From Ceriagrion tenellum (taxonomy: Eukaryota > Arthropoda > Insecta > Odonata > Coenagrionidae): a stretch of DNA of 64,000 nt. The number at the start of each line of letters is the position of its first letter. The stretch's first letter is position 1. The position numbers were made by a program, and so were the translations under genes. The stretch lies in assembly GCA_963169105.1 (NCBI GenBank), contig OY720643.1:81017696-81081695 (forward strand), given 5' to 3'. Under the pieces are notes generated by a model, which did no database searches, was not told the origin of the DNA, and saw only the letters and a list, made by a program, of their open reading frames with translations. Below are positions 22,836-33,500 of the stretch, in pieces.

Positions 22836-23345
22836 AATCTTAATATACAATCTTCAGTTCCTCCCCTCCTCATAACCCCTCCATCGCCTCCTTCCCCAAC
22901 CCTCTTCCCTCCTCTTGCGTCATCAACAATGTCGTTTACCGACTACAATGTAAGCTATGCCCACGCTTCTACGTCGGAAAGAGCTCTACGCCGCTTAACA
23001 TACATATCAATAATCACCGAGCCAATTGTAAAAACCCATCTCAATCCGCTTCCCTTCCCGTGGCGATCCACGCCTCTCATCATAAGAAATCTTTCACAAT
23101 TGCTACAATGTTTCAGTTCTGTACTCCCTTCCACTATCTGCTTCCACACTTGATCTTAATTCTGTAGAGCTCTCATTAATTTGGCTCTATCACGCGTTCC
23201 TCCGCCCCGGCATCAATGTCTTTCACTAATCCCCCTCTCCTTTCCTTCCCCTTCCACCCCACCCCCCACCACTCCCTCCCTTCTATCCTTGACCCGTCAC
23301 TACCTACTAATATCTGACGAAGGCGGTTGTGTCCGCCGAAATATA
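22836..23345 (+). pseudogene. Penelope-like GIY-YIG fragment, second copy
   Basis: Read from about 22916, the plus strand encodes CVINNVVYRLQCKLC, then FYVGKSSTPLNIHINNHRAN. After a frameshift near 23140 it continues as LNSVELSLIWLYHAF and RPGINVFH, with a stop at 23227-23229. This parallels the 21.4 kb fragment motif by motif, including the Glu in VELSLIW. Where Arg is expected after YVG there is His (NIHINNH), so even before the frameshift the nuclease may be inactive. A C-rich 3' UTR follows, as in the sister copy. The annotated 121-codon frame with MSFTDY is an out-of-frame shadow. Like its relative, the fragment begins at a TA microsatellite. Confidence 0.8.
23314..23341 (+). ncRNA. hammerhead-ribozyme-like hairpin in Penelope-like 3' UTR
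   Basis: The sequence reads ctgacga (23314-23320), a, ggcgg, ttgtgt, ccgcc (23333-23337), gaaa (23338-23341). This is the CTGANGA-stem II-GAAA arrangement of the hammerhead core, about 85 bases after the GIY-YIG stop. Hammerhead motifs are known from the terminal regions of Penelope-like elements. Against a functional ribozyme, one a is unpaired before stem II. Stem III and stem I are not convincing: downstream aaatc could supply the cleavage-site U-C, but the flanking pairing is weak. I call it ribozyme-like, not a proven ribozyme. Confidence 0.45.
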
Positions 23346-24523
23346 TTAACAAATCTGTGAGTTTTTCTTTTTTGTTTTTTCTGTGTGTCTGCCAGTCACG
23401 CCCGTGACATGTTTATATTATTGTGCACTACACGTGCTTTTCATCGCTTGGATACATATACATATTTTGATAGACTAACGCATTCATTCCTGGTGCTGGG
23501 GTGCAAGGCGCGTCAGTAAAATATATTGATATAATTATTTGAAAAAAATACAGCTGAGGTAAATACAGGTAAGAGGAGAAATACCCCGGATTGCGGCCAA
23601 GTTGTGACGACAGGTTTTAAGTCAGAAAGCAACTTCACACTCAAACATCAGCGTTAGAAGAATTTAGTCTAAATAAATGTCGCATAGCATCCCCATCCGT
23701 TCTTTGTGCCTACCCCTAATTTGCGACATTAACATGGTCCTCCGAATTAAACTTGTTTTCTAAAGAATTCGCATATTTTCCATAGAAGATAAAACGCAGA
23801 TTTTATTGAAAGGATCATTTTGATAAATTCTAGACTGATTTGACTAATGAAAAACATGTCAAGACCTGATCATTTATTTAAAAAGACATAACTTAGAGTG
23901 TAATTGAATTTTTTAAGTTTAAAAATACATATAGAAATGATTTATATAGAATTACGGTCATTTTCAGGCCCCTTACAGAAGGATCTGCTACGTTTAGGGA
24001 CAGTTGTTCTGAATTAAAGTAATTTCCAACTTTTCACTTTTCCTCTACTTCAATCATATTCTGTGCATGACATTAGGGTGAATAATAGAAAGATAATGCG
24101 TTAAGGAGCGGATTCTGGGGGCGAGAATACTGCAATCACGTTTGGTGGAGTGGGTAAGTGGATATGGAGTGGCGGAAATTGGAACTTGAATCAATCAACA
24201 GTGAAAATTGATGCTCTACGGTCGACGGTGACGGGAATGTCGTCAGAGGATGTAGCACAATGACCGTATTTCCATGCAGGTGTGATATGAATTGAGAAAC
24301 GCGGAACTGCGCCGAGAGGTGCATGAAGAAACGCCTGGAGGAATCACTCCAAATAGAAGAAGAACAAGGTTTATAGAGAACGTCGGTTAGCATAATTGAT
24401 TTTTGTCACGACTTAACGGAAGACAGAAATAGCTAAGAAATTATGAGGACGATTGAAACACAATTTGTCACGGTAAAAGAATCCCATTGCATAATTGCTG
24501 ACTTCCTGGAGCAAACAGGATTA
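23346..24523. other. intergenic DNA, no gene seen
   Basis: No recognisable gene. An 85-codon minus-strand frame at 24136-24393 has no domain resemblance. Confidence 0.5.
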
Positions 24524-25497
24524 GGGGCGACCGGGGTTAGTTTGGTACACTTTTGTCTTTGGAATTCTCAATTATTACCCAAATCGGTTTGAAATGAAAT
24601 TATAATACTAGCGTATTGAAACATTTTTCAACTTAAATTAATAGCAACTAAAGATTAAATTATTAAAAGATTAAATTATTAAAAGATTAAATTATTAATG
24701 AAAACAAAGCGTTCAAAATATATTTCTTAAATCAATACACGTGTACCAACATGTTCCCAATGCAGGGCAAGCGAATACACATTATGGGGCCCGTTCGTAC
24801 ACGTACAAAAAGCCTCTTAATATCACCGAAGAAAACTTTTCCCATTGTATAAAGTTGCCTATTAGTCTAATATGTAATTAAAACATTCGAAAGTGTCCAT
24901 CATCATCATTTTTGTTACTGTTTGCTTAACGAAAGAACAACTTGTTTCCATAAATGCAACAATCGTGGGCTCATTTTATGCATTTCATGCATGAAATCCA
25001 ATTTACTCCAGATTTTGAAGGCTCCACATACGTCTGTTGTATAATTTTCTCTTTTTGTTTTCTTATTTCTTCACGATAGTCGGTCATGCTTCGACGCCGT
25101 TTGCTTCTTCCTCCCGTTGTTAAGTTATATTCTTTGTGTGTACTAGCCCCAACACCATATTTTTCATCCAATTCGGCCTACTGTTGTCCATTTTCAATTC
25201 ACAAGAAACTTGAAAATATCAAATAGAAGCCAAATGATTGCTCTTTAGAACTGTTTCACATTATAAAACTTATTTAAGCTAATTAACTCTAGGACGAGGA
25301 AATGAGAATCTAACTGTCTCAAAAAACACACAACGCGAGCTTTTTCTCAAGCGGAGGTAAGCAGCTCACTGGCAGTACGTTGAGTGGTAATAGGTGGTGG
25401 GCGCCAACCACAGTTCAAGTTTCCACGCGCTCTCTGTCTTAGTTGCCAAGTTATCCTCAATACATGAACCCTGTACCAAACTAAGCCCGGTCTCCCC
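24524..25497 (-). mobile_element. non-autonomous DNA transposon with 26-bp terminal repeats
   Basis: The left end, ggggcgaccggggttagttt, and the right end (in reverse complement ggggagaccgggcttagttt) form terminal inverted repeats extending through ggtaca, with two mismatches in about 26 bases. The enclosed 974 bases are too short for a full transposase. On the minus strand, a 66-codon frame (25171-24971) ends SGVNWISCMKCIK followed by a stop and AHDCC. With Trp in place of the stop this is a CxxC-WxHxxC knuckle such as occurs at the C-terminus of many pogo/Tigger-type and other DDE transposases. The element looks like an internal-deletion derivative that kept both ends, a basic N-terminal scrap and the last transposase residues. 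No clear target-site duplication is visible. Confidence 0.65.
24650..24698. repeat. 17-bp tandem repeat, three copies
   Basis: The unit aagattaaattattaaa occurs three times in tandem inside the non-autonomous DNA transposon. Confidence 0.85.
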
Positions 25498-28090
25498 ACT
25501 CATAGACCAAAGCTATTCTGAATTTGTATTCTAGAAGGCAGTTCGCAAACATGAACGTGTCAGTCAATGTCGGAACCTAGCTGCCATACAAATGTAAGAA
25601 GTTTCCCCAAAATAAAAGGAACACACTTGATCTATATTCGATTTTACCACTTTCAACGGGAATAGAGTCGAGCACAGTGGCCGGTCGGAAAGTTATAAGC
25701 AAGTCTATCAAAAACATTTATTGTGCAAGAAATCTAGTTTGAAAAGGAGTACGTTGATAGTTTAGTTACCATCCAAGCTTAAATACCTACGTGAAAATTG
25801 ATACTCGAAGTTTGATAAAATATTTGTAAAGTGTTAAAAAATATATTAACTATCTACCTTGAAGCGAATTTTTTCTTTAGTATTTTCCCCAGAAATCATG
25901 GACATGTAAAAAAATGTTTATTTACAAAATTAGGTAGAATGATTATTCAACCTAATAAGCTATTTGAGGATATTTCAACTTTACTCTTTGGAAGATTGAG
26001 GTCCCAAACCGCTGGGTGGAAACAAACAGGTGATTCCAAAAATAGATTCAGAGAATTGCATCAAATGCGACTATCCTACAAACATTTTATTCAGCAGTCA
26101 AAAACCACATACCACAAAGTCACTAACCAAAATGATCTAGGATTGTGACAAATCCGATAACTGTTATTTGTTCAGAGGAATACATCACCATGCAGTTGAT
26201 TGGAATTCCTGAAATCATGATAAGGACATAATTTACGGTTTTCCTGCTTCCACGCGATAATTTGTGGAACTAAAAGAGTATAGTGACGTCAGAATACGAT
26301 TTTACTATAGATTTGAATGACTTTTTTCAACCTGGTAGAATTTAATTATACCAAGAAAATAAATGGGATGATTTAAATTAGAGGAAGCCAACTATAGGGC
26401 GGTAAGGAGAAATGGCGCACAGAGTATTAGTGGGGGACGATTTAATATTCCGCGTCCGTAATGGATTGAAACACAGAAACAAATAGCGCAAATTTTTATT
26501 CATTAAGGGGATGGATTGCTTGGTATTGAATTAACAAATACAGTAAATAGCTTCATAAACTGAGGTATGATAACCACACTAGAGGCATTTTGAAATTATT
26601 GAGACCAAAGAGATTAAACTATATCTGAAATGATAACTCATTTGAGATCACCATAAAAGCTACATTACGAGGAGTTTACTGAATGCACAATCCAAGTTTG
26701 ATGATTGTCATTAAATACGGTACATGGAATGGTGTAACTAAAACTAATAATAAAATTTTAGCCAACAGTTTTGTCGGACACACAGGGATAACCACCCGGA
26801 GAAAATTGCTAGATGTCTCTTGAGGAATTACCGAACAAGCATTGACCACAGCAAGATAGTGATCCCACAGCTTTGATAACGAAATAATATTCACATTGCC
26901 AATTTTGAAATTTGGTGAGCTATAAGAGCACCTCGTCACTGCACATGATTAGTGCAATCAAACAAGAATTGCAAAGTATCTCGGTATTTCCCATTTTTGG
27001 GATCACAAATTAAAATCTTTTCACGAAAGGCCTGGTGAAATTATCGATTCATAGTATCATACTCCTATAAAGCTCCTTTATACCTACTCATATAAACTGT
27101 TGAACTGACGGGTACAAAAATACCTCCCTTCAACCCAGCAAAATTCGTGGTTTTAACATCAACGATTTCAACAATTCCGCAGAAGGGCGGAAAAACTCAA
27201 GAGGTTTTTCCCTAATTGCAATCTATCTCAGAGTCACTTCGTTAAACATCTGTGGGAACAGGACCACACGAGAAACTTCTTTCCAAAGATTTCGCATCAA
27301 AAGAAAAATGGAAAAAGAGCAGAGGTTGAAAATCCAATGAAAGATCCAATGAAAATCCAAGAGAAGAATTGTTAATTTCTTAAAGATATTCCTTTTGAAA
27401 CCTTCCCCCCATCCTGGAGGCTTTTCTGAAAAACAGAAGCCTCTAAACCTCCCCTTCCCCACTTCCATCAACCCGGCCGCTATCTTAATCCTTAATACCC
27501 CACGAAGCTGAACTAGTACACCACGTCAACTCCCCCACTCACGCCCCCCGCTTACCTGTCCACTCTTGGGTCTGTCCCCTTATTCCCCTAGTTCCTCCCC
27601 ACAGCTTCCTCCTATACCCACCCCTAGGTCTTCCCCCGTACACCTTCCCTAGAACGATATATATACCTACTGAAGTATTTTCAACATTTTACACCTTATA
27701 TTTACGCCGATGAGTGGAAACTAGTTATACCGAAGTAAAAACTGGTGGATTGAAAGTCATTTTTTTTCATCAGGGACAATAGTGTGCTTCATGAGTCCGA
27801 AAACCCGATTCCATCATCCAACCCTACGTCATAATGGAAAGCAATACTTGATGACAAGTTGTGGAGTAAATATTACACGTATCTAGAAGCTGGATTTTTT
27901 CCCTCATTACAAATTTGACGATAAATTATTGGGTAATCATAATTGCAATGTTCAGGTGTTTAATCGCAAGAATGAATGAACTAATCACGAGTAACTGAAG
28001 GAATAGTTTTGTGAGTGCTGAATAGCTACGATGTAAAGACTTATGATGCAAGGAGTTTGATTTTTCTAGAAATAACTAATCAATACCACG
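25498..28090. other. intergenic DNA, no gene seen
   Basis: No recognisable gene. Plus-strand frames at 25831-26148 (105 codons) and minus-strand frames at 26676-26939 and 27223-27471 show no domains. 27400-27660 is pyrimidine-rich. Confidence 0.5.
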
Positions 28091-28094
28091 AAAT

Positions 28095-28680
28095 CAGGAG
28101 ATAGAGGAGATAGAGGAAAAGGGAAGAAATATTCTCAGAAAAATCCGAGGACCATCTAAAACAGAGATGGGAGAATTTAGGAACATGGTTAATAATGACC
28201 TCTACACAAATGAAGAACTCAAAAAATGTCAAATGAGATTAGAAAAATAATAGTATAGTGCTTCATATAAAGGAAATGGACAGCAAAAGACATCGGAAAA
28301 TCTTCAGTAATGCTTTCAAGAGTAAGAATTGTGAACATTGGATACAAGGAGAGAAAAAAACATGAAAATGATTGGAGTACCGGGGGACATGGTGCACGAT
28401 AACACTAAATCTAAAAAATTAATATGAAATTTCTGAGGACTCCATTATATGGAAAAAAAGAGAGAAGGAAATAACAGCTGGAAGGAATAAAGGGGCAGAA
28501 AGCAAATCAATAGGATTAAAATTTTTTGAAGCGCAAGAAAAAACTACAGAAATAAAAATTTGATTTGGATGAATTGGATAATTTTCAATTGACTTTAGAA
28601 GGCCAAAGTCGAGGGAGGACTGCATGAAAACCCTCGATATCGGAAACGAAAACATACTCGATGTAATGATGATGATTACT
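28095..28680 (+). pseudogene. LINE-C ORF2 C-terminal remnant
   Basis: The plus strand shows, with frame changes, ILRKIRGPSKTEMGEFRNM, NNDLYTNEEL, then MDSKRHRKIF, then KNMKMIGVPGDMVHDN, then SEDSIIWKKREKE. This order resembles the C-terminal part of a group of arthropod LINE ORF2 proteins (pattern ILRKI-GP, NxELY, IxRKRLxFxGH, WxxEvxxD), recalled from family knowledge. It ends before a gatgtaatgatgatgatt stretch that could be the 3' tail. Multiple stops make it a dead copy. It is not obviously the same family as LINE-A or LINE-B. Confidence 0.5.
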
Positions 28681-29900
28681 GAAACAAAATATGATCAAAT
28701 ATGATGAAACCATCTAAACTTCGCCATAAAACGCGTCTAATTACTGGATAACAAATAGAAATACCGTTAGGTGACTTTTAACGTCATTTTTCGATAACGC
28801 ACCTATCGGAGGCGGGAGAGACTGCGTGGCATTTTACGATAAATTGGTATTTTCATAGAAAATCAACGGGCAGACTTAATTTTGACCTTGAAAGTTTAAG
28901 GAAACGAGATTCTTGAAGAGTTACATTTTAATTTTTTGTTTCTTATTCCCCCTCGTTTATCCTTTTTTTGTAACCAATTTTAAGGACTTTGTCCCTACAG
29001 CAACTCTATGCTGGGCACATGTTGTAAACGACGGGCCAGGTCCCAAAACGAGATGGGTGACAGGCCACAAGAAACAAACAAAACAACGCGACACATCGCA
29101 AGTGAGACGAAAACCGGAATTCCAACAGAAAGATTAGCATACAATCGGCCAAATTAACTCGCGTTTACTCGCTCTTCCCAAACTTACCGCAAAGTATAAA
29201 AAATAAGAAAATAAACCTCAAATCCCAATGGTTGGATTTTTAACGACACTCTGTTTACCATGACTTAGATTTAGGATCCTACAGTCCTCCGGCTCGCCCA
29301 TGGCGTGTTCTCATGGGAGGGGAGTGGGTTCCTGACTCGTCGAGGGTAAAAGGAGCCCAAAAAACGAGCGGGTGGACGCAGGAGACTGATGGGGTTGGTA
29401 GGACTGACTCTCGGCTTGATCCCCATAAGGGTTGAATGGATGAGTTGAGAGGGAAAGGCTAAAAGACCTCGTTTGCGAAGGGAGTGTGTTGTAGCCGATG
29501 CTCTCCTGTGTGTCGGCTCGGTCTGTCTGAATACGCCCACCGCAAGCGTCCCCACCCTCCATCCTCCACGAACGCTCCAACACCGCCTATATTCCTAAAA
29601 TTCCACCCCTTTCACCGTGCCTTCAAAATCACAACACATCTACATCTACGTATTAGCCAGCAAACATCTACTTTGGTGTGTGGAATGGGATGGTTAATCA
29701 GCAACATACATTATAATGCACAATAATAAAGTTTACGAAACTATAAGGAAGAATAAATTTGCAAAAACCAGCACAAATTTATCATAATGGCAACTTTCAT
29801 CAACATGCACCTCACAATAGGGAAGCTACGTATCTACAGAAACTAGTGATGTGGCCTTGTACCACAACCAGTCGCACCAAATAAATTTCTATGTAATTTA
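28681..29900. other. intergenic DNA with a GC-richer patch, no gene seen
   Basis: 29270-29600 is GC-richer and carries overlapping minus-strand frames of 90 and 94 codons without recognisable domains. I find no splice or promoter signal strong enough to call. The rest is AT-rich. Confidence 0.45.
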
Positions 29901-29904
29901 ACAA

Positions 29905-30595
29905 GTGGATTCAAAATATCATAAATATCTTGGATTTACCTTAACTTCTGATAAATTGTGGAGGCTAACATTCAAAACAGATGTGGTACAGCATTAAAGA
30001 AACTAGATTTTGTTAAACGTATAGTAGGAAGGTCCTCGGATGAAAAAGTCAAAGAGAGATACTACTTCGCTCTGGTTAGGCCACACCTCGAATACGCCGT
30101 GAGCATTTGGGGCCCTTGTCATAAAGATTCAACCAAAAAAATTAATAAAACACAAAGGAAAGCAGCGCGCTTCGTAAAAAAATGCTACGAGTGTACATAT
30201 AGTGTCTTACAACTTTTAGAGGGATTAAGGTGGGAGCCCCCAGAGACTCGGGAGGCTACACGCTAGGCTTAGATTGCTTGAGAAATTCAAAACTCTCATT
30301 TTTCAGAGCGACACAGAGAATATTATCATGACTCCTCACTACATCTCTAGGTCTGACAGATGCGATAAAATGAGCGTGATACACTGCTGAACAGATAGTT
30401 AAAAAAACTCGTTCTTTCCGCGCACAATAAGCGACCACAATTAAAACTGAGCTACACTAAATACACTCCTATAATACAAGTCACCATTTCACTTCCCAAA
30501 AGTTTCATCTTTACACGGCTGGTGACCTAAAACCCCCTGCCACACGCTCATCCGCCGGCTCGCAGGGTATTATGCAGATGTAGATGAAGATAATG
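29905..30595 (+). pseudogene. LINE-A 3' end, copy 2 (longest, ORF2 C-terminus)
   Basis: This is the best preserved copy of the LINE-A family. A frame upstream of 29958 gives KYHKYLGFTLTSD, the segment that follows the reverse transcriptase domain. After a shift, a 102-codon frame contains ALKKLDFVKRIVGRSSDEKV, ALVRPHLEYAVSIWGPCH, INKTQRKAARFV and LLEGLRWEPPETR. Further shifts give RLRLLEKFK, FQSDTENIIMTPHYI and NSFFPRTISDHN. The 3' UTR includes tttacacggctgg and a gcagatgtagatgaag tail. The protein would be the C-terminal region of ORF2 in a Jockey/CR1-like LINE. It is 5'-truncated and broken, typical of incomplete reverse transcription followed by decay. Confidence 0.85.
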
Positions 30596-33500
30596 TTTTG
30601 CGTGATACCATTGAACCTACAGACACTATCTGTTGAATAATTGATGAATTTTAAAAATACATAAAAATTATCTTGTAAATATTATCACAGGAATTTTACT
30701 TGTAAACAAATCGTTTGAGTTCTGGCCTATTTGAATCTTGGCCTTCTGTTGAATTGAGTACAATACATATACGTACACCTTTTTTTATTAATTTTACCCA
30801 TGTGTACCCATGTTCACCCATATGTATTTTTTTCTTTTTGGATGCATCTTACGATAATACATCATTCACATGCATCGCAAAATGGTGTTGTATGCTTACG
30901 TACAGTACGTCACGAAGAGCGCTCGGGTGAATGCATAAAAGGAGAATATGATGGAATGCAATGTAAGTTTTGATAAAATACATAAATCCATAGGCATGTA
31001 GTTTTCTGTGTAATTCATTGGTTTGATATCTTGATTTTACTCTCTTTTTTATGTCTTCACTGCGTTTTTATGAGCTACTTCTACATATTTGAAATAATGA
31101 CCAATCAACCACTATGGTACGTGACACAGGGCGATAAAACCCCAGGCATGAAACACTCGTCCTAGTGGAATGTTCGAACTGTTCAAGGGAGTCACCTAAG
31201 TTAAATAGGGGTCCATGTGTGACAAAGAGAAGAGGGATGCCTATCTGGTCGTCTACTCCAGTGTTCGTCTGCCTTGAACGTCTAATTGTGATGGATCATT
31301 TGATACCTGTTAATGTCAATATACCCCTACTCGCCATAGCAGACGTTGTACCGCATTGACATGGGGAACCTGTGATCAGGCGCTTTCGCTATATTCAGTT
31401 GCATATTCAGCAACGGCATTTCCGCTGACTGTCAGGGAAAATACAATCAACCTCATAGTTGCGTAAAAGATGTAACCTAAAATTTTGCCTTACATCATTT
31501 AGAGTTTCCCACTCTAATTTCTTCAAAAGAAACTCTCGTGCGTGACATGAGAAATGGGGAGAAATATATTCTAATTCTTCTAGTGCGAGGGCTATCTTGA
31601 AATTGCGCTCAATGGTCCATTAAAAAGAAAAAAGAAAAACTACCAAGTTAGAATGAGGGCTTTTCAAACCGACGCATCGGTGTGAAAAAGCAAATCAACA
31701 TCTAGGACATTGTATCATAAAAGCCACCTCAAGCGGGTTTGACAGGAGATATAATATCACCAACTAGTAATATACGGTACAAAAAAGAGAATTCTGTCAG
31801 CACAAAAGTACACCGACTTAGACGGTGATAAGCTCCAGAGCGATCATTTAAACTACAGCGCTTAGTTGGTTGCATTTCTTATGCGGTATCGTTATACCGG
31901 CCGGTATATAAGCATCCTATGGTTAGAAGCTTGACTACTAAAAATTAGTGCTATCAATGCTAATAATTAATCATACGAATTGGATACGAAAATGATGGAT
32001 AGGATACATATACATAGTAGTTCTGTTCCAAAAACGTGGGTCTAAGTGTCGACTTAGCGTCTCCAGCGATATCTATCATTCCGCAGTTCTAGTCTCATGG
32101 TTCCTTTCCAAGAATATCCTTCCATCCCCATATAATTCTCCACTTCAGCCTCCCAAAGTCTTCTTGGTCTTCATCTAATGGCCAGTAGCAAGAATGTTTA
32201 GTTATGGAATCAATAATTATGGGATCAATGAAGTTAAAAATACTCTGGTCACAGAAACACATCGACTATTTTCATGACTAATCAACCAAAAGTTAACGGC
32301 TTCGAATGTTTGAACTAATATTTCTTCGCTGGATAACTTTGTAGTTTATCTTATGTATAATTGTTAATGTACACATACATTATTCAGTCAGAGAAAATAG
32401 GCGGGTCTTAAAACCACTATAATATCAAATTATTACTCGAAGCGGTTCATCGTGCGTCCGCCTTCTTGGCTACTTATGGAGCTCATAACTATATTTCGTA
32501 AGTCATGAAGCCATTTGTTAAACTAATAAATTTATCGAATATTTCTGCAACGCTTATGAAATGGTTGCCCTGGCTTATGGGTCCCATTACTCTATGGAAT
32601 ACATATGTGTCGTTCCTGCAACTGGTCATAAGTCTGTTACCTTCTTCTCTTTTTTCCAGAAGCATTTTTGGTGTTCTTGCGTCAATCATTCTTTTTATTT
32701 GACCCATTCACTATTTCATTTATCAGTTAGTTGCCACACACCTTTTATATTTAATTGTCCTCTCACATCGGTATTTACAAAATGAATAGGGTAGGATGAA
32801 AATAAACCTACACTCTTAATCAGGTGTTGTAAATCGGTGGGTATCTGGACATTCTTCACATGAACAAAGCGGTGTAAAGCAGAAGGCGAAGGACGTCATT
32901 AAAAAGGGGTAGAGGGACAGACGGTGGGGTGAGGGATGTCTCACGCCGGCGGGGCGATCCCTTCGTTACCCTGGCCTTCGTAAGAAAGTTCGCTATAAGG
33001 GCTTTGTTCTCCTCGACGCGCATTTGAGGACACGATTCGGGTCGGATAAACTTTATACACCTATCACGCCGCGCGGAATAATGACGCATTGTTATCCGGG
33101 CAAGACGACGTGGGGCCATTTCCAGCCCCGGGCCACCAGAGCGGCGAAAGCTGAATGGGACATCAACCGGCGCGAGAGGAGCTTGCCTTGTGGAATGATA
33201 GGGAAGGAGGATGGAAAGTTTGTACAAAATGTGTTTTCAATCCGACAAAAGGATACCCGAGGCACGCGTGAAAGTAGCAATCGTTGATGACGGTTTTATG
33301 CCACCATAAAGAACTTTTCCCGTGCAGGCGAAGATCGATACCTTTTTACATGAGGTGCCCAGACGAGTTGATGGATTTTCCAATAGTGCCATAAACACGG
33401 CGGTGACGCGGGAACTGGGTAGCCAAAATGTCGTGGGATTTCCTAAATTTCACAATGTTGATGTTTAGCAGAATTTTAAGACAAACCTTCATTTTCTATA

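Noticed and set aside
32856..33290. Overlapping 123-codon minus and 87-codon plus frames
   Set aside because: CpG-richer composition favours open frames on both strands. No recognisable domain.
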